Below, piece after piece: positions 59,249 through 64,000 of a DNA stretch of 64,000 bases. Below the pieces are notes generated by a model. That model did no database searches and was not told where the DNA came from. It saw nothing but the letters and a program-made list of their open reading frames with translations. Position numbers and translations under genes: made by a program. The DNA is from Limanda limanda (lineage: Eukaryota; Chordata; Actinopteri; Pleuronectiformes; Pleuronectidae): assembly GCF_963576545.1 (NCBI RefSeq), contig NC_083638.1:6560659-6624658 (forward strand), written 5' to 3'. The first letter of the stretch is position 1; every line of letters begins with the position of its first letter.

Positions 59249-61599
59249 TATTTTCAACAATGAGCTAGGGGCTGATCCTTTGAGAGTGAGGTTAATTCTT
59301 GGTTTTATTGTCCTGTTTATGAGGACATAGAGGAGCTTCTTTTTACTAAAAAGTCAATTTCTGCTGATTTCTTATGGTTGGATGATTATGAAAGTTATGA
59401 TTCAGGAAGGAGGGTTTTGTAGAGCAGATTTCTTTGCAAGGCTTTGGAAAGAATCTTTAATTTCCAAATTTTTGGCTGAAACGGTGATGGACCGCTGCGA
59501 CTTTACCTTTAGCGTCTTATTAACCCCTGAGGGTTGGGACACAGCAATCATTACAGCCCACTTTGTCACTGCTCTGACTTTTCGCCTCGTTAATTTTGTT
59601 TCATTAGACATTTATGAAATGGTTCAGTTGCTCTCATCAGCTTTCTTTTCAATGAACAAGCCCTAATAAAACAATAATAACAATACATACAAGTGGCAGA
59701 GGAAGCTCGGGACAAGCAGGTGAATCAAAGTCAAACATCTAATAGGTAAAGATCCAGATATTTAGTTTGAGTGGTTGTTCCCTTGTTTTAGAATTTCTTC
59801 TTCTGCTCAGTTTGACATTTGGTGGATCCGAGTTAGATTTGACACAAGATCTTCAAACTTTATAAACCAAACAGGGATGATGAAGCTCAGCGTCCCCATC
59901 AGGAGTCAGAGCGACGTCAGTCAGACACAATCTGTCACAGGACGTGGTCCCGAGGGATTTATCAGCCAGGGAAACAGTTTGCCTTGTGCTCAATGGACCA
60001 TTATGATGGAAAACTGCTGACAGCTCTGAAGGAAGCAGATGTCAAACTGATACTCAATTATTAACCCTACATGTTAAATCTACTGCTAAATGTTGGTTTA
60101 TTTCCTCTTCCATGAACCATTAACGCTAATTATTGATTTTCTATTTGAAACTTTTGTTGAGTGCAGCTGCAAACTGTTTTCTGTATCATCTCTTTTCTTT
60201 CCCAACAAAGAGCATTTAAATGATTTTATGAATATGCAAACGCCTGTTTGCACAGTGAAGAAGGTTCAGATCACAGATGGCCCACAGTGTCAGGGGTGTG
60301 CTGCCAAATAAAACCTTCTAAAAGTCTTTATTGGGCGGCAACAATGAAATATTAAAAAGCTTCTGCGATCATAATAAAGTTATTTAAAGACCTGGGCTTT
60401 TGCTTAAATAAAAAGACTGAATAATGCAGTATTACTCTCCACCAGTATATGAAAATGAGCCTGTTTAATACCCCCGGAACTTCATGCACATTTGTGTGAA
60501 GTATTGTTTGCTGTTTAACTGCTAACTGGCTTCACTGGAGAGAAAGATGCATTTGACCATTACATTGTTTTTTTCTGTGCAACAGGTCCGAGAAGGTTAC
60601 GGAGCCACAGCCACTGTGGGATGTTTTCACAGCGATGGCGTCTAATGAGAGAGCCGACAGCCGACAGCCGGCCGAGGCTCTAATACGTGTCTTCACAGCG
60701 TCTGGGATAAAGGTGCACAACAAAATAAGGCTTGTGTGTTAGTTGTGAATTATTCAAACAGTGCTGTTTCAGCCGCAGCCTATTTTTACATCTGGTCTTT
60801 GGAGATTGTCTGCCATTAGCGAAACGCACTATTTATCCCAACTTTAACGACGCCCAGTTGTTTACTAAAAGCACTCAGCGAGCGGCCACCGGTGGAACAT
60901 CTTTACTGAGAGCCGGCTCCTCTGCAGCCTTCTGAGAGCAGTGTTTAGCCGTTAGTGCTTCTGCTTGTGATCGATTGCAACTGCATCTCATCGCAGTTTG
61001 TACTTGAGGGAGTGAGAGTGAAGGATTGCTAATTACAGAGGAGATGCATTAAGGGATTGGGTGCACACTGTGAAGGAAATACTGTAATAATCCGGTTTTG
61101 TCCGGAGTCGAAAAACAATTAATCAATTAAGCCCAGTTCGTATTACGCAATCTTTAGCCTGAAAAGTTTTGAAAGTCATCAAGAAAAGTCACAGATCCGC
61201 GTTAGATTAGCCGTCGCTAATCGTTGTGTGTGAAATCCTCAAAAATGCAAAGTGAGCAGGCTGCATCTGGAGGTGAGCACAGGATGGGGTGAAGACGGTG
61301 AAGGTTCATGCTGTGATATGGAGCTCCCTGATGTTTTTAAACTCCCCTTGTGTGTAATCAGGGAAAACAAGTGTGTCGGGGACAGATTAACACAAACTAA
61401 GTGTTAACTACATCGTGTTCAGGTCGAGTACAGACACAGACACCAGGTCGGGCTCAGGTTAGTGTGGTGTATTTTAGCTAAATAACTCTTTTGAACATGG
61501 TCATAAACCACGATGACATGTTACCATCTTCAGTGTTGATTCTCAAACTCTTACACTCGTTAAACACTTTCCCAGAGGGTATGGAATGTATGCGTTAAC
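59249..61599. other. non-coding stretch
   Basis: Nothing recognised. Confidence 0.5.
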
Positions 61600-61925
61600 T
61601 CTCTCCCCCAGAGAATACTTTCGACCTGTACAATGAAGACGCCTTACACTACAAGATGCTAAACATGCCCTTATTTAGGCTGAAGACCCTGTTGTGTGAT
61701 GTAATGTTATCTCTAGGTTTGGGGTCCCACCTCCAACCTATAAAACATCTTGCCCGGCAGGGGCAAGTCAGACTTTCACTATTGGCTTGTGATGTCTCCG
61801 GGTATACCATGGTATCCGTCTGACCTGTGAAACTTCTGTGTAATAAACATTATTATACTTGTAAGTACTGGGTCCGCGGTCTCCTCTCTTCAAACACCGA
61901 CTTCAACAACACTGCTGCTTGAAAG
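61600..61925 (+). mobile_element. LTR-like promoter/poly(A) block, possible solo LTR relic
   Basis: CCTATAAAAC (TATA box, about 61737) follows a 'ggggtcccacctccaacc' stretch. An AATAAA lies near 61841, and 'gtactgggtccgcggtctcc' with 'caccgacttcaaca' follows. This is the U3-R-U5 order of vertebrate retroelement LTRs. Exact ends and a target duplication could not be found. Confidence 0.35.
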
Positions 61926-62898
61926 ACACGACATTAGTCTTCAGAAAGAAAGAAAGATGCGTCCCGAGCTGTTTTTTATACCTTAAAATATCTAGTGTTA
62001 TCTCGTACATGTTTTCATGATTGAACATTTCAAATCCCCAAATCAAACTATTTATTAAGTAAGAATTTGGGGTTTGTCTAGTCGAAAGATTGTGTGACCC
62101 TCTGTCTCCAGTCAGTTGTGTAATGTGAACTCACAACATCTGAGATGTGATGAGTTGATGCTCTTCTTTGAAAAATATGGAAGTAAAATGTCATTTGTTA
62201 GTTTGAAAAAGTACTTTTGCAATTTTTTTCTTCTCCTCTGACATTTATGGACAAAACAGTCAACAAACGAAAAGATCACTGGTAGTAAATCGTGGATGAA
62301 ACGATCATTAGCCGCAGCCTTTGCCATGTTTCTTTTTTTTGTTTCAGCCTTTGCAGCTGTTGGCCTTTTAGCTGCACCTTCTCTGCCAGTAAAACATCTT
62401 GAATAGATGGTTTGACACCACAGAGAATAATGGTGTCAAACTCCAGAGGACACTGGGTTTAGTTTGGATTCCACAGCGGTGCAGCGGCTGGGAAATAAGT
62501 TTTGTGAGCCAGAAATCTTACTCGTCTCATTGGTATTGATCAACAGCCCCGTCCGGCCCGGGCAGATATATGAAGGTGATTTTGTGCTGTGAGGCCGTAA
62601 AACCTTGAAGAAGCTTATTTGCTATCAGGAAACCTGTCGATGTTGTAATGTCCTCTTCTCTGAATGAGGGTGTGAATTGTCTCTTCTTACATTATATTCC
62701 TATGTTGGAGAATTTAATCACAGATGAGCTCATTCCCTCATCACAGTAATTACTCTCAGGTAATTGTATTTGATCTTTGTAACCATTTGATTAAAGATCA
62801 AAAGGAAAAACTTTCTTTATTTCTTTATCATCCAGGTATAACTTTTTAATTGGTTTGTATTTAAGTTTTAAATGTATCTGTGCAAATCATGGACTGTT
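61926..62898. other. non-coding stretch
   Basis: AT-rich. Nothing recognised. Confidence 0.5.
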
Positions 62899-63018
62899 AA
62901 TAAAGATGGATGACACAACAGCTCCCAAAATGTGAAGCCAGAGTCTCATCATCATCATCATCCCCTGGTGGCTGACTGCAGTATAGGTCATAAACCCCAT
63001 CTCCTCCATGTTAGCATA
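62899..63018 (-). repeat. dispersed teleost repeat, copy 5
   Basis: 'aataaagatggatgacacaa', an ATC repeat, 'ctggtggctgactgcagtat', 'aggtcataaacccc' and 'ctcctccatgttag' parallel copy 1 at 2.3 kb in the same orientation. Confidence 0.6.
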
Positions 63019-64000
63019 AGGGAACTACCTATAGGTATGCAGGTAAGTGGGTAAATTGGATAAGTAAGTAGCTAAGTAAGTAGGTTTATTGATCCCTATT
63101 TCTGTATAGTGGGATGAAAGGAAACGTGTCTTCCATCAGAACACAGTCTGTCCTCAAGACCTCGGACAACTGACAGGTCAAAGGTTTTTCCAGGTTTCAA
63201 GTCTCCGAGCAGAAAAACCCTTTTCTCTGAGAAGTCGCTGCCTGTTTTGCTGAAGGGAAAAAAGAACCAGTGTTTATATGAGTGAATACAAAACACATCA
63301 AAGCTGCGTACTGACCAGTCTAACACGTACTGCATATTAATGTTCTGTGAAATGGTAATTACCGTTCTATTTATTTTTCTCCCTTTCATAGCTCATTGAC
63401 AAAGAATACTTCATTTTGTGTCAGCCGACATTTGCATTAATTGAGCAAAGTGCTCATCATTGTTTCCTCAGAATTTCTCAGAGACGGGAAATTGTGTTTT
63501 TACACCAGTGGACCTTTCTCACTGGTTGACTTCTTTCACACGAGCACGATGTAACCAGAACGAGGGCGAAGTAATTATACAGCAAAGAGGAATAAAAAGG
63601 GTTGGATGAGTTTTTCTTAGAGCCAATTTAAATATGTAAGTACTATTTTTTGTCTCAAATAATATCTGTATTCTATCACTATAATTAAATTGCAAATACA
63701 TATTTCTGTTTTATGTCGCCAAAGTTTCATACAGGTTAATAAGTGATTGAGGCATTGACAGTTTTTCTGTGGCCAGAGAACAAACGGAGCTGGATCAGGT
63801 GAGATTCACTGAGGGAAGCTCAATGAAAAATAAAGTGTCAACAGTGTTGGTGAGTTATGCTTTTCTAACTTATTTGTGGTTTCATGCCACTTATAATCAT
63901 ACGACTCCTCTCTTGACAAGATTTAAATGTACAATATGTCTCTCAATCATAACTCAACAAAAGTCAACACAAATTTTAATGAAAAATCATTATACAATAT
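63019..64000. other. non-coding stretch to window end
   Basis: A short (TAAG)n-like run near 63060-63085 is followed by 'tttattgatccc', possibly another LINE end. No gene recognised. Confidence 0.45.

Overview
The window looks like nuclear DNA of a teleost fish, probably a spiny-rayed one. The reasons are an intronless TRIM16-like gene of the kind expanded in fish, a tRNA-derived SINE and several other repeat types common in fish genomes, abundant CA/GT microsatellites, and long AT-rich non-coding stretches. No species can be named from sequence alone. Almost all of the 64 kb is intergenic or intronic.

Layout. 1-17 kb: unremarkable DNA with repeat relics (SINE-like copies at 6.6 and 12.7 kb, the 3' end of a LINE on the minus strand at 9.4-10.1 kb, LINE-tail-like pieces at 5.9 and 13.8 kb). 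17.1-18.9 kb: a ~1.84 kb minisatellite of a 20-bp unit with higher-order duplications. 27.86-28.53 kb: a non-autonomous hAT-type element with a perfect 8-bp target duplication. 32.8-35.5 kb: a GC-rich, promoter-like block with TG...CA ends and a short flanking repeat, probably a solo LTR. It carries a nested 194-bp hAT-type element and a ~97-copy CA tract. 36.24-37.90 kb: the TRIM16-like gene, frame-broken inside its SPRY domain. Same-orientation copies of one dispersed repeat lie on both sides of it.

45.09-51.66 kb: a complete Ty3/Gypsy LTR retrotransposon on the minus strand. Its two 817-bp LTRs differ at one base, the target duplication is ATTC, and one uninterrupted 1464-residue Gag-Pro-RT-RNaseH-Integrase frame fills the interior. 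It is young and looks potentially autonomous. Beside its right end lies a Tc1-like transposase relic (51.8-52.1 kb). 52-64 kb: further repeat relics, an LTR-like promoter/poly(A) arrangement near 61.7-61.9 kb, and otherwise featureless DNA.

The only host gene is the TRIM copy. A short coding-like patch at 41.9-42.2 kb (minus strand) has splice-like edges but broken frames. The main points of interest are the young Gypsy element with its stop codon inside the LTR, the layered insertions upstream of the TRIM gene, and the minisatellite.
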